Assembly (NCBI RefSeq): GCF_003813965.1
Contig: NZ_CP033896.1
Coordinates: forward strand, 2,480,001-2,544,000
Source: Corynebacterium choanae
GTDB lineage: Bacteria; Actinomycetota; Actinomycetes; Mycobacteriales; Mycobacteriaceae
Direction: 5' to 3'
Length of the DNA: 64,000 nucleotides
A program made the translations under genes and the position numbers. The notes under the pieces are model-generated. The model saw only the letters and a program-made list of their open reading frames with translations, was not told the DNA's origin and did no database searches. Below are positions 8,191-17,371 of the stretch, one piece after another (position 1 is the stretch's first letter; each line of letters opens with the position of its first letter).

Positions 8191-10674
8191 ATGAGCCTTC
8201 CACTATCCCCGTTTCCTGTGGCAGCAATCAGCCGCGGCTTACCGATTGCTGACGCCTACGACGACATAGCGCAAGCCTTGAGCACGCAGCGCGGCTGCAT
8301 TATTCAGGCGCCACCAGGGACAGGCAAAACGACGGTGGTGCCTCTTCTGGTTGCGAACTGTGTCGCCGAACAGCATACTTCCGGCAAAGTGGTGGTGGTT
8401 GCCCCGAAACGGGTCGCGGTAACTACTGCTGCCCGTCATGTCACCGATCTTTGCTGCAGCGCCGCCACCGAAGCCACGACCGCATATCCATCTATGGTTG
8501 GTTATGCGGTACGTGGCGATAGCCGCCGCGGCACGCATATTGAGTTTGTTACCCCTGGGGTGCTGCTGCAGATGCTGGCCGCTGATCCGTCACTGACCGG
8601 CATTGCCGCTGTTATCGTCGACGAGGTACATGAACGCACCCTGGCCATTGATCTGATTGTGGCGATGCTCAGTGATCTGTTTCAGCTGCGCGACGATCTG
8701 CTGCTGGTGGCAATGTCTGCCACCGTGGATACGTCGGCGTTGGCGAGTCTGCTGGGGCTGCCGGTGGTGGTCACCACTGCACCTATCCACGAGCTCACCA
8801 TCACTTATGCGCCGCCACCGGCACATATTATTCGCACCGCACTGTCCCGGGAGATGCTTGCCCATATGGTGGACGTTACGGTGCAAGCAGTGGCCACCTA
8901 TCCTGGATCGGTGCTGGTGTTTCTGCCGAGTCGCGCCGCTGTGACAACCGTTGCAGCGATGCTGCGCGAACGGGTTGCCGCCACCTTACCGGTGTATTCG
9001 TTGCACGGCGGTATGACCGCCGCGGAGCAGGACGCTGCCCTGCACGACGCGCAGCGTCGTATTGTGGTGGCCACCAATATTGCCGAGTCGTCGATCACGG
9101 TGCCGGGGGTGCGCACGGTTGTCGACTCTGGTCTGGTGCGGGTTCCGAAACGGGATCATTTGCGTGGCATGAATGGTTTGGTGACCACGACCGCCGCAAA
9201 GGAAGAAATCACCCAACGGGCTGGTCGTGCCGGGCGGGAAGCTGCCGGCCAGGTGATTCGCTGCTGGCCCGCACGGGAGACCGCCAGCCTGCCGGCGACC
9301 CGTCCCCCGGAGATTCTCGCCTGTGATCTTTCCGCGGCCATGTTGCAAGCCGCCTGTTGGTCTAATCAGGGTTTGGCAGGGCTTTCTTTACTTGATCCGC
9401 CACCGGTTCGTGCCGCTGAGCAGGCAATCGCTACCCTGCGGGATCTCGGTGCCGTGCAACAGTCCGCTAACGGTACCTTGACGGTTACTCCGCTTGGCCG
9501 CCGGTTAAGCCAACTTCCCGTCGATCCCCATTTGGGTTGTGCACTGCTGCGCTATGGTGCTGCCGCTGCCCCGATGGTTGCCGCGCTACTGCTTGATATC
9601 AGTGGGGAACTACCACCCCACAGCCACCAACATTCTGCTGCAGTCGCCAAAGAACACAGCAGGGAAACTCACCGACTAGCCCGGCTTGCCGGAAAACAGC
9701 AATCCGGCACACCAACCCCGGGTGCTGTGGTGGCCACCGCGTTTCCTGCCTTGGTGGGCTATCGGGTCGATGATGAGCAGTATTTGCTTGCTTCCGGCAC
9801 GCGCGCCAGATGCACGATTGTGCCCGGCAGTCAGTGGATTGCTGCCGGCAGTGTGCGCCTGGTGCAGGGAGGTGATCGTCGACAGCCGGCGGGGGAAGTC
9901 GTTGTCGACAGTGCTAGCCCCTTGACTAAGGAAATCCTCGACGATCTGGGGATGGTCACCACTGAAGACCGCCTCATCATTGACGGCACCACTATTCGTG
10001 CTGTTCGTGAGCAGCGCGTTGGTGCAATCGTGCTGCAAACAACCCCGATCAGTGTCGACGAGCAACAGTGTGCAGCATTACTGCGGGAACAGGTTGCCAC
10101 CCACGGTTTGTCAATCTTCCCCTTTGACGATACGGCCACCGCATTACGAGACCGGATGCAGTTTGCCCACGACCACTATGGTTCACCTTGGCCGGATCTG
10201 CGGCGCGGGGTGGATCCGGCCTATGTTGAACAGGAAATCGCAGCCATTGCCGCCGGTGCTGCCCTTAGCGGAATACCCATGCGGGAGATCCTCACCCGCT
10301 TGTTACCGTGGCCGGAGGCGCAACAGTTTGACACGCTCGTCCCACCAACGGTGACGGTGGCCTCCGGGCGGAAGATTCCGGTGGATTATCACGGTGATCG
10401 ACCGATTTGCCGTGTGAAACTCCAAGAGTGTTTCGGCATGACCGAAACGCCGCTGATTGGTGACATGCCGCTGCAGTTTCATTTGCTGTCCCCGGCGGGC
10501 CGCCCGGTAGCGATCACCGATAATCTGCAGCGGTTCTTCCAAGGACCCTACACCGAGGTTCGTAAAGAACTGCGCGGCCGGTATCCGAAACATCCCTGGC
10601 CCGAACATCCTACGGTCGCTGATGCAACAGCGTTGACGAAGCAACAGTTGCAGCGACGTTCCACACCACACTAG
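8191..10674 (+). CDS. hrpB: ATP-dependent RNA helicase HrpB type (DEAH/RHA family)
   Basis: About 827 residues, the usual size of HrpB. Motifs in order: Walker A PPGTGKTT (about 41-48), DEVHER (about 143-148), SATVD, LVFLPSR, TNIAESSITVPGVRTVVDSG (about 295-314) and QRAGRAGR (about 342-349). A winged-helix/ratchet region and the HrpB C-terminal domain follow (LPLAW-type end seen as VDYHGDRPICRVKLQECFG, then GPYTEVRKELRGRYPKHPWPEHP near the C-terminus). HrpB-type proteins are predicted 3'-5' RNA helicases of uncertain in vivo role. I chose ATG 8191 because the family homology begins there; the frame is open upstream to 7978, but that part overlaps the terminator hairpin and has no helicase sequence. 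No good Shine-Dalgarno is seen at either start. Confidence 0.93.
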   Translation: MSLPLSPFPVAAISRGLPIADAYDDIAQALSTQRGCIIQAPPGTGKTTVVPLLVANCVAEQHTSGKVVVVAPKRVAVTTAARHVTDLCCSAATEATTAYPSMVGYAVRGDSRRGTHIEFVTPGVLLQMLAADPSLTGIAAVIVDEVHERTLAIDLIVAMLSDLFQLRDDLLLVAMSATVDTSALASLLGLPVVVTTAPIHELTITYAPPPAHIIRTALSREMLAHMVDVTVQAVATYPGSVLVFLPSRAAVTTVAAMLRERVAATLPVYSLHGGMTAAEQDAALHDAQRRIVVATNIAESSITVPGVRTVVDSGLVRVPKRDHLRGMNGLVTTTAAKEEITQRAGRAGREAAGQVIRCWPARETASLPATRPPEILACDLSAAMLQAACWSNQGLAGLSLLDPPPVRAAEQAIATLRDLGAVQQSANGTLTVTPLGRRLSQLPVDPHLGCALLRYGAAAAPMVAALLLDISGELPPHSHQHSAAVAKEHSRETHRLARLAGKQQSGTPTPGAVVATAFPALVGYRVDDEQYLLASGTRARCTIVPGSQWIAAGSVRLVQGGDRRQPAGEVVVDSASPLTKEILDDLGMVTTEDRLIIDGTTIRAVREQRVGAIVLQTTPISVDEQQCAALLREQVATHGLSIFPFDDTATALRDRMQFAHDHYGSPWPDLRRGVDPAYVEQEIAAIAAGAALSGIPMREILTRLLPWPEAQQFDTLVPPTVTVASGRKIPVDYHGDRPICRVKLQECFGMTETPLIGDMPLQFHLLSPAGRPVAITDNLQRFFQGPYTEVRKELRGRYPKHPWPEHPTVADATALTKQQLQRRSTPH

Positions 10675-10947
10675 TCGCGAGCAGCGGAACACCGCTTGCC
10701 ACGGGCCCCGTGACGCTCCTTGGCCATCCCAGCCGAAGGGCAGCACGCCCTGCCCTGTTGGGCAACGGTCACAATCCTGGCCAGCTGGCCGAATCAAGGG
10801 CGATGAGATGTGCATCTGGACATCCAACGCACGATCAACTCGACAACCGGCTATGCCTGCCATTGCCGTGGGTTTCGGTAGCAGGGAAAGCCGAAGCGTT
10901 TATGATCGTGAACAACGAGGATACGCCCCCTAACCCGGAAATACACC

Positions 10948-10980
10948 AAAACCCCGAGTCCTGTACGGATTCGGGGTTTT
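10948..10980. terminator. Bidirectional terminator between hrpB and tuf
   Basis: A 14-bp stem with one G-T pair (AAAACCCCGAGTCC with GGATTCGGGGTTTT) and a 5-base loop. It has a T run on both strands. It lies between two convergent genes and can end the tuf transcript (60 bases after the tuf stop) as well as the helicase transcript. Confidence 0.85.
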
Positions 10981-11039
10981 GATATAAGCGTTTACGTCGC
11001 CCAACTCATGTTGGTGACGATCACTGGGTAATCAGATGA

Positions 11040-12233
11040 TTACTTGGTGATCTTGGTAACGCGACCAGCGCCAACGGTGCGGCCACCTTCGCGGATAGCG
11101 AAGCGCAGACCTTCGTCCATGGCGACCGGCTGGATCAGGGTGACGGACATGTCGACGTTGTCGCCAGGCATAACCATCTCGGTGCCCTCAGGCAGCTTCA
11201 CAACACCGGTAACGTCGGTGGTGCGGAAGTAGAACTGCGGACGGTAGTTGTCGAAGAACGGGGTGTGGCGGCCACCTTCATCCTTGGACAGGATGTAGAC
11301 GGAGCCTTCGAACTCGGTGTGAGGGGTGTAAGCGCCAGGCTTAGCAACAATCTGACCACGCTCAACATCGTCACGCTTCAGGCCACGGAGCAGCAGAGCA
11401 GCGTTGTCGCCAGCTTCTGCGGAGTCCAGGAACTTGTTGAACATTTCGATGGAGGTAACGGTGGTCTTCTGGGACTTCTCACGGATACCGAGGATTTCAA
11501 CTTCCTCGTTCACGTTGAGCTGACCGCGCTCCACACGACCGGTAACCACGGTACCGCGGCCGGTGATGGTGAAGATGTCCTCGATAGGCATGAGGAATGG
11601 CTTGTCGGTTTCGCGAACTGGATCCGGGATGGAGTCGTCGCAAGCCTGCATGAGGTCAACGATGGACTGAACCCACTTCTCGTCGCCTTCGAGAGCCTTC
11701 AGAGCGGAGATCTGGATGATAGGAGCATCCTCGTCGAAGTCCTGGTCAGCCAGGAGTTCACGGACTTCCATTTCAACGAGCTCGATGATCTCGTCGTCAA
11801 CGTCCGGGGAGTCACACTTGTTCAGTGCAACGAGGATGTAAGGAACGCCAACCTGGCGAGCAAGAAGCACGTGCTCACGGGTCTGCGGCATCGGGCCGTC
11901 GGTGGCGGCAACAACGAGGATTGCGCCGTCCATCTGAGCAGCACCGGTGATCATGTTCTTGATGTAGTCAGCGTGACCCGGGGCGTCCACGTGTGCATAG
12001 TGACGCTTTTCGGTCTGGTACTCGACGTGCGCGATGTTAATGGTAATACCGCGCTCTTTCTCCTCAGGAGCCTTGTCGATGGAGTCGAACGCAGTTGCTT
12101 TGTTCAGATCCGGGTACTTCTCAGCCAGAACCTTGGTGATGGCTGCAGTCGTGGTGGTCTTGCCGTGGTCGACGTGACCGATGGTACCGATGTTGACGTG
12201 CGGCTTTGTACGCTCGAACTTCGCCTTTGCCAC
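11040..12233 (-). CDS. tuf: Elongation factor Tu
   Basis: 397-residue GTPase that delivers aminoacyl-tRNA to the ribosome. All G motifs are present: GHVDHGKT (residues 19-26), the switch I RGITIN, DAPGHAD, NKCD and SALKAL. Domains 2 and 3 follow in full length, ending in the conserved [13 protein letters not shown]. The start is GTG 12233 with AGGAGG eight bases upstream. A consensus-like promoter lies at 12356..12384, and a bidirectional terminator lies at 10948..10980. In many bacteria tuf follows fusA directly; here it is a separate unit 15 kb away from fusA. Confidence 0.98.
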   Translation of the reverse strand: MAKAKFERTKPHVNIGTIGHVDHGKTTTTAAITKVLAEKYPDLNKATAFDSIDKAPEEKERGITINIAHVEYQTEKRHYAHVDAPGHADYIKNMITGAAQMDGAILVVAATDGPMPQTREHVLLARQVGVPYILVALNKCDSPDVDDEIIELVEMEVRELLADQDFDEDAPIIQISALKALEGDEKWVQSIVDLMQACDDSIPDPVRETDKPFLMPIEDIFTITGRGTVVTGRVERGQLNVNEEVEILGIREKSQKTTVTSIEMFNKFLDSAEAGDNAALLLRGLKRDDVERGQIVAKPGAYTPHTEFEGSVYILSKDEGGRHTPFFDNYRPQFYFRTTDVTGVVKLPEGTEMVMPGDNVDMSVTLIQPVAMDEGLRFAIREGGRTVGAGRVTKITK

Positions 12234-12355
12234 TGTTTGTCCTCCTGGACGTTCAGGTGGCTACGACTTTCGCAGCCACATAGGTGGTTGTTCCGCGCTC
12301 CAGACGAATTTTGGCACACTGGATGCGCGGTATTAAAGATAATGCCAATTAGTGC

Positions 12356-12384
12356 ATACTAGGAGCAGCGTCGCGAAATTTCAA
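12356..12384 (-). promoter_or_regulatory. Promoter of tuf
   Basis: On the minus strand TTGAAA (12379..12384) and TAGTAT (12356..12361) are separated by exactly 17 bases. Both match the housekeeping sigma consensus well. Transcription would begin near 12349, giving a leader of about 115 bases that includes a small hairpin GTGGCT/AGCCAC (12257..12262 and 12274..12279) just before the ribosome site. Confidence 0.7.
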
Positions 12385-13720
12385 GCCACCCTGCTCCAAC
12401 ACAGTACATGCTGCACAAATAGGCCACAGCACGGCAGTAATCCTGCTCTGAGCTACCCCCGTCGGTGATGCGTCGACGTTTGGGCAGTGTTCATGCGCTA
12501 TGGCGGCACATCACCAGCCTAGCGCCCAGTGCAGACAAGCACCAACTACCACCGTTTTTCCACCCGTAGCGCAGTCACGTTCCCAGGACTGCGCCAATCA
12601 CATCACCCGACTGCGCACATGAGGAATACAACAGCGATGTTCAGCTTCCCCGCGTATTGGGCGCTACAGGCAACAACACCGTGCGCTTTCGCTTCGTTTT
12701 CGGCGCGGCTCGTTAGCCCTCCCTGGGTTGGGATCCCCAAACAGCTGCCACCTCCCCACAAGGCGCAAATGGGCAAGCCTGCGACAACGACTCCAAATCC
12801 ATGTCGGCTCGCCAGGGATGGGGGCGACAAATACGGCACCATCAACCGGTTGCTATACAGCAAGCAGAAAGCGACTTCTGCTCTTGTGTAGGTTCACATC
12901 CACAAACCTGCATCGGGCCACCCCTGCACCACAGCACACCAGCCTGCACCACCAGACAGGTAAAGCGCACAATGAACGACCAGCCACTTGACAGTGAACA
13001 CTTTTGTTATGGCACCAGTAAAGAAGTGCCCTTTCCAGCAGCGTCAAGCCATGAGGGTGCTGCGCGAGCCATCAAGAGATAGTTCGCTGCCGCAGGACAA
13101 TCGGGAACCCGTGTCGGATGATGAACACGAACACCATGAAGGTTCACCACTACCCAACTGTGTGGCGGCACTGGGGTAAAGAACTACGAGGTGATCTTTC
13201 TGGCCGGAAAGCTGGTTGTATGTGATAGTTCGGGGCGAACCGGGGAAGGTTCGGTGATCTCTGAGCGACCACCAATTGATGACGAACACATGAGCTTTTC
13301 CCTAAGCACCCTTACCTTTTGTTGCAGAAATCACAAGGTAGACGGAACCAGAATACTGCCGTGCGAGCGGCACGAATATTTCGACAATGCTCTCCTGGTT
13401 CCGTTGAATCGACTGACAACCAAACAAACAGCGACTGATTATTGAAGAACATGTCACGATAAACACCACACCGTCAGGGATAAATCTCGCGATGGCAACA
13501 CACTGCGCTGCTGTGTCTGTTTCGCAACAGACGAGGCTGTGTTCGCCACCAATGAGAGGACAGTTCGCCGCATCATCCACGCAAAAGACGCTGCCTCTAC
13601 CGACGCGCGGAAACAACAGCCTCAAACCAGCACCACTGCAGGCAGCAACGCTGCGCCATGGCTTCTCCTCTTTTCCCTAACCACAACCCCGTTAGCATCC
13701 ACCGCGGTTATGCACATGTG
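12385..13720. other. 1.3-kb intergenic region without recognisable gene
   Basis: Between the tuf promoter and the FMN riboswitch. Several short frames are open on both strands, but none has a ribosome site combined with protein-like content, and none resembles a family I know. No tRNA, transposase remnant or repeat was recognised. Confidence 0.35.
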
Positions 13721-13748
13721 GTGCTGAACGTGCCCTGTCGGCTATAGT
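13721..13748 (+). promoter_or_regulatory. Probable promoter of the FMN-riboswitch transcript
   Basis: TATAGT at 13743..13748 is a good -10 box. The upstream hexamer GTGCTG (13721..13726, 16-base spacer) is only a weak -35. The predicted transcript start, near 13755, lies just before the first riboswitch stem at 13764, which is the expected geometry. Confidence 0.45.
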
Positions 13749-13763
13749 CTTGTTCTCAGTGCA

Positions 13764-13889
13764 GTCGTGCACCGGGGTCAGTGAAAGTCTGAACCGGCGG
13801 TTATAGTCCGCGACCCGAGACACATGTCGAGGTGGAGCCTGGTGAAATTCCAGCACCGACGGTAAAAGTCCGGATGGTAGGAGCACGAC
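13764..13889 (+). ncRNA. FMN riboswitch (RFN element)
   Basis: Conserved RFN blocks are present in order: GGGGTCAGTGAAAGTCTGA, then ACCGGCGGTTATAGTCCGCG, then GGTGAAATTCCAGCACCGAC, and AAAAGTCCGGATGGTAGGAG. The closing helix P1 is a perfect 7-bp pair, GTCGTGC (13764..13770) with GCACGAC (13883..13889). RFN elements bind flavin mononucleotide and turn down riboflavin synthesis or uptake genes. Here the element precedes the RibX/RibY-like transporter genes by about 330 bases. The GGAG at 13880..13883 abuts and overlaps the 3' strand of P1, so FMN binding may block a ribosome site. Confidence 0.95.
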
Positions 13890-13890
13890 A

Positions 13891-13908
13891 ATGTGCAAGT
13901 GTTGTTGA
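13891..13908 (+). other. Possible five-codon leader frame at the riboswitch exit
   Basis: ATG TGC AAG TGT TGT TGA (Met-Cys-Lys-Cys-Cys, stop) begins one base after P1, with GGAG eight bases upstream. It could be a regulatory leader whose ribosome site is gated by FMN, or mere chance. No conservation can be judged here. Confidence 0.25.
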
Positions 13909-14218
13909 ACTTCATGACAGATTGATGGTTATCACCTCTTGTGGCAAGCAAACCTCTTGCGAACCTGGGAGGTGTTATCACCGCCATCGCCTAGCGATCA
14001 TCACTGCGAGTAAACCCTGTTGTCGGTGCTGGTATCAACCATGCACCGGTTGCGGCAAACTCACCTGTGTGGTGCGACAGACGTCTGCGCAGCAGTGAGC
14101 TGCAGGTCGTCACCGCCGCCACTGGGCGTGCGATGAGCACTGGTAAGGCAAGTATCCTACTGAGTGCGCATCTTGCAACGCGCCGGATCGATGATGGGCA
14201 CGCTGGGTCACTCGGATT
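13909..14218. other. Spacer between riboswitch and ribX-like gene
   Basis: About 310 bases, long for an expression platform. It contains pairing elements ATCACCTC and GAGGTG (near 13931..13938 and 13969..13976) and a short hairpin CTTG-TGG-CAAG, which may form alternative structures, but there is no clear T-run terminator. A frame open across it (to 14098) overlaps the riboswitch and has no protein-like content. Confidence 0.3.
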
Positions 14219-15076
14219 ATGTTCATGAGCGATCAATTCAACAACGATTGTGCATTTGTTCCCGGTGCCAATGATGAACGAGTGAATCGTAAGCTAGGCA
14301 TGCAGGAACTTTACGGAATTCGACGACACGTTGTGTCAGCATTGGGGGTGCTGACACTCGTTGTCGTGTGGGCAATCCTCGCCGCCGTGGTTGGCAACCA
14401 TGCTCTGCTGCCCACCCCACAGGCCGTTGCAGGACGCCTTGTCCGCGATATGACAAATCCGGTGTTTCTTTCCGCGGTGCGCACCACCGTGGTGGAGGCA
14501 ACCGTGGGCTGTGTGGTGGGATCTTTCTTCGCGCTCATCTTGGCGTATGTCATTTTCAAAAACGAGTATGTGGCCGCCGCGTTCGCGCCAATCGTCGCTA
14601 TCTCTCAGGCAATCCCGAGTGTGGCCATCGCCCCACTATTAGTGATTTGGCTGGGCTATGGGGTGTTTGCGATCAGTGTGCTCTGCGCGCTCATGGTGTT
14701 TTTCCCGATTCTGGTGACCGCCGTCTTAGGGTTCGAATCCATGCCGCGCGACGTCCTGGAGGCGGCGATGCTCGACGGGGCGAGCGGCTGGTCCATGCTC
14801 CGATTTATGGAGGCACCACTTGCCCTCCCAGCACTACTCGCGGGACTTCGTACCGGTTTTACTCTTTCAGTAATCGGTGCCGTGGTTGGCGAATTTGTGA
14901 TGGGCGGCAGGGGTCTTGGCGCCCGGCTGTCATTGCAGTCGGCTGCCGCTGACATGACCGGGTTATTTTCCACTGTCACAGTGTTGTGTTCACTGGCTGC
15001 GCTAGCCTTCGCCACAATCGCGATGATTGAACGGCGAAGTGCAATTGTCCAATCTCTCAGCCAGAAAGTGAAGTAA
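14219..15076 (+). CDS. ribX: ABC transporter permease, RibX-like (predicted riboflavin uptake)
   Basis: A 285-residue inner-membrane permease of the SsuC/TauC/ThiX class with about six spans (first VLTLVVVWAILAAVVG, about residues 43-58). It carries the EAA loop that contacts the ATPase: EAAMLDGASGWSMLRFMEAP (about 181-200). Because it lies behind an FMN riboswitch and immediately before a THI5-like binding protein, the best guess for substrate is riboflavin (RibXY type); the sequence alone would also allow a thiamine precursor or sulfonate permease. ATG 14219 and ATG 14225 are both possible starts; neither has a strong Shine-Dalgarno. No ATPase gene is found beside it. Confidence 0.8.
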   Translation: MFMSDQFNNDCAFVPGANDERVNRKLGMQELYGIRRHVVSALGVLTLVVVWAILAAVVGNHALLPTPQAVAGRLVRDMTNPVFLSAVRTTVVEATVGCVVGSFFALILAYVIFKNEYVAAAFAPIVAISQAIPSVAIAPLLVIWLGYGVFAISVLCALMVFFPILVTAVLGFESMPRDVLEAAMLDGASGWSMLRFMEAPLALPALLAGLRTGFTLSVIGAVVGEFVMGGRGLGARLSLQSAAADMTGLFSTVTVLCSLAALAFATIAMIERRSAIVQSLSQKVK

Positions 15077-15083
15077 CCGCATA

Positions 15084-16160
15084 ATGGTTTTCCCACGTTA
15101 TTCTCAATCTTCCAACCGCCGCACCACCCTTGGTGTCCTGCTGTGCGCCGCCGCCCTCGTGGCAAGCGGCTGTTCCGCAAGTGACGAACCAGCAGCGCAG
15201 ACCACTGCTGACACGGCAGCCGCTGCGACTTCGACGAGTTCGAACACTGCCACCAAGGCGACCACTGGTGAACAAACAGCGACGATTGGCCTGACCTATA
15301 TTCCGAATGTGCAATTCTCCCCGGTGTATGTTGCCGATGAACGCAACTACCTGCCAGCAGGGGTCGACTATCGCCACCATGGTCAAAATGAGGGGCTGTT
15401 TACTGCACTGTTAGCCGGTCAGGAACAATTCGTTGTCGCCGGCGCTGATGAGGCGGCCGCTGCGGATAGTGATGAACTGCAGGTCATCGCCCCCTACTAT
15501 GAACAGTTCCCGGTGGTGGTGATCGTCCCTGGCGACTCACCAATTCACACCATGGCTGATCTAAAGGGCAAAAAAGTTGGTATCGCCGGATTCTATGGGG
15601 AAACCTGGTATGGCCTCGTCGCAGGTCTCAAGCAGGTGGGACTGACCCCTGACGATATTGATATCCAAGAAATCGGCTACACCCAGCAGGCGGCACTGTC
15701 GACCGGCAAGGTTGATGCTGTTGTCGGGTTCTCGAATAATGACTCGGTGCGGTTTGCGCTGGCCGGGTTTGCCACCCGGGATCTCACCCCGGAGGTGCAG
15801 TCGCTGCGCGCCGCATCCTTGATTACCACCAAGAAGTTTGCGGCCGAACATCCTGAACTCACCGCCAAAACGGTCGCCGCATTGTTCCATGCCTACGAGG
15901 ATCTCATTGCCGATCCGAACCTCGGTGTTGCTGCCGCGGAAAAGCTCATTCCTGAACTCAACGAGCCAGAGCAGAAGGAAGCCGCCGCACAAACCATGGA
16001 TGCGACTGCCCCACTGCTGCCAAGCAAAACAGTGGGTTGCTCTGGCCTCACCGCGACGCAAGGTGAGGCGCTTGTGGCCGAGCTCAACACAATCGGGGTG
16101 GACACGCCGAAGGTGGTCCCCCAAGAGCTGCTCACCGATGCCTACTGCGGTGATGTCTAG
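15084..16160 (+). CDS. ribY: Substrate-binding lipoprotein, RibY-like (NMT1/THI5-like)
   Basis: A 358-residue secreted lipoprotein. The signal peptide ends in the lipobox LVASGC with the lipidated Cys at residue 30, followed by a Thr/Ala/Ser-rich linker to about residue 62. The mature domain has the NMT1/THI5 binding-protein pattern: IGLTYIPNVQFSPVYVADE, then a gap to DEAAAADSDELQVIAPYYEQ, the MADLKGKKVGIAGFYGET hinge, and GKVDAVVGFSNNDS. Relatives bind thiamine precursors (ThiY) or riboflavin (RibY); the upstream FMN riboswitch points to riboflavin. It starts seven bases after the permease stop, so the two are one operon. It probably captures the ligand outside the membrane for the RibX-like permease. 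Confidence 0.83.
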   Translation: MVFPRYSQSSNRRTTLGVLLCAAALVASGCSASDEPAAQTTADTAAAATSTSSNTATKATTGEQTATIGLTYIPNVQFSPVYVADERNYLPAGVDYRHHGQNEGLFTALLAGQEQFVVAGADEAAAADSDELQVIAPYYEQFPVVVIVPGDSPIHTMADLKGKKVGIAGFYGETWYGLVAGLKQVGLTPDDIDIQEIGYTQQAALSTGKVDAVVGFSNNDSVRFALAGFATRDLTPEVQSLRAASLITTKKFAAEHPELTAKTVAALFHAYEDLIADPNLGVAAAEKLIPELNEPEQKEAAAQTMDATAPLLPSKTVGCSGLTATQGEALVAELNTIGVDTPKVVPQELLTDAYCGDV

Positions 16161-16220
16161 TACCCGTCGCCACGGGCCCGTGTCCTGACAATAGGCTTGT
16201 TTCAATACCTACTTACGCCT

Positions 16221-16274
16221 CAACGCCGCCTCCCAGAAGATTGCTCGATCGCAGTTTCACAGGAGGCGGCGTTG
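16221..16274. terminator. Large inverted repeat after ribXY
   Basis: A perfect 13-bp stem, CAACGCCGCCTCC (16221..16233) with GGAGGCGGCGTTG (16262..16274), encloses 28 bases. No T run follows on either strand. It lies between the convergent ribY-like and protease-like genes, so it probably ends transcription from one or both sides. Confidence 0.55.
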
Positions 16275-16342
16275 CACGATATGGTCGCTCGTTGCTGATT
16301 CAGCCGAACGTCCACGGAAGATATTCGCTTCGCTTGCACGGG

Positions 16343-17311
16343 CTACATTGCATACCAATCCAGCCCAAAGTGATTCAGTAACGGTTCAATGGACTGCACG
16401 CCCGCAATTTGCTTCTCAACATTCCAATAAGTAACGACACCAACAGAACGCCAAGTCCCGTCGCTGTGCAGACTAATCACGGGCGCCCCGTAGTTCTCTT
16501 TAGCTCGGGCGGCGGCAAATTCGAAATACTCCGTGTCAAGATCGGCCCAATTGGGAATCCCACATGACAAAGCTTCCGCACCGAAATAGCAAGTGTAAAG
16601 CCCACCTTGATAGACACTGCGGATCGAAATGGACCTTTTCACTTCCGGTTCAATCCCTAAGTCTGAACTAATCTGAACCCGGGTATTGCTAATTTCGAGC
16701 AGATTTAGGCGATGGTAGCTTTCCCCAAAGCCATCAACCACACGTCCAACGGGAACGAAAGTCCCATCGTAGAGTTGAATGGAAAGTTCATCCCCAATTT
16801 TGCCGCACAGTTCTGGGATTACCACGAATTCCCGCTGCGGATCATCTTTGAGATAAGTGAAAATACCTGCTGTGCAACCACCGGAAAGCCCGTAAAGCGC
16901 TACCCCAGGGCGCAACTGGTCAGTACGAGTCTGGTCTCGATCTTCGACGCGAGTCGGACGGGGCTCTGGCTGTGGATGTGGCTGAGGTTTCGGCTTGGGC
17001 TTCGGCTGTGGTTCTGGCTCCGGTTGCGGCTGTGGTTGGGGTTGAGGCTTCGGCTTGGGCTTCGGCTGTGGCTGAGGTTTCGGCTGTGGCTCGGGTTTAG
17101 GTTGCGGTTGGGGCTCGGGCTGCGGTTGCGGCTGTGGTTGTGGCCGTACCTTGACCGGATCACCTGCCACATATCCACCGGTATCAGCAGACATTGAAGA
17201 AAAAGCAACTGCTGGACTTGCAGCTGAAAGACTTAACGTCACCGCACTGACAGTCGCCGTGACAAGCCGAACCCAGCGAGGGGCGCGGGAATCTAGATCC
17301 TGAGTAAACAA
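16343..17311 (-). CDS. Secreted chymotrypsin-fold pseudoprotease with a Pro-Gln/Lys/Glu stalk
   Basis: About 322 residues from TTG 17311, which has GAAGGAAG six bases upstream and gives a proper signal peptide (LVTATVSAVTLSLSAASPAVA). Next comes SSMSAD, shared with the neighbouring protease, then a stalk of about 62 residues made only of PQ, PK and PE pairs (57-119). The C-terminal part aligns with the neighbour, but the catalytic residues are gone: the His-Cys pair AGHC is PELC, the DDLALVDI Asp segment is HRLNLLEIS, and GDSGGP is ENYGAP. It is therefore unlikely to cleave peptides. It may act as a binding protein, decoy or regulator; this is inference. Four Cys remain in the domain. A longer frame reaches TTG 17371, but without a ribosome site. 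Confidence 0.72.
   Translation of the reverse strand: MFTQDLDSRAPRWVRLVTATVSAVTLSLSAASPAVAFSSMSADTGGYVAGDPVKVRPQPQPQPQPEPQPQPKPEPQPKPQPQPKPKPKPQPQPQPQPEPEPQPKPKPKPQPHPQPEPRPTRVEDRDQTRTDQLRPGVALYGLSGGCTAGIFTYLKDDPQREFVVIPELCGKIGDELSIQLYDGTFVPVGRVVDGFGESYHRLNLLEISNTRVQISSDLGIEPEVKRSISIRSVYQGGLYTCYFGAEALSCGIPNWADLDTEYFEFAAARAKENYGAPVISLHSDGTWRSVGVVTYWNVEKQIAGVQSIEPLLNHFGLDWYAM
16955..17143 (-). repeat. Dipeptide-coding PQ/PK/PE repeat tract
   Basis: A 189-bp tract of hexanucleotide-like units coding alternating Pro and Gln/Lys/Glu. It forms the stalk of the pseudoprotease. Such tracts easily change length by slippage or recombination. Confidence 0.85.
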
Positions 17312-17371
17312 TATTCTTCCTTCAATCAAGTACGAAAACGGAACGTGTGTGGCTACGCGGTTGGCAGACAA

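Noticed and set aside
10710..10982. 90-codon plus-strand frame between hrpB and tuf
   Set aside because: It runs into the bidirectional terminator, has no ribosome site and no family resemblance.
13832..14098. 88-codon plus-strand frame overlapping the FMN riboswitch
   Set aside because: It runs through conserved riboswitch RNA and has no protein-like composition.
16343..17311. Reading the degenerate protease as a pseudogene
   Set aside because: The frame is intact, with signal peptide, ribosome site and conserved Cys, so a functional non-catalytic protein is more likely.
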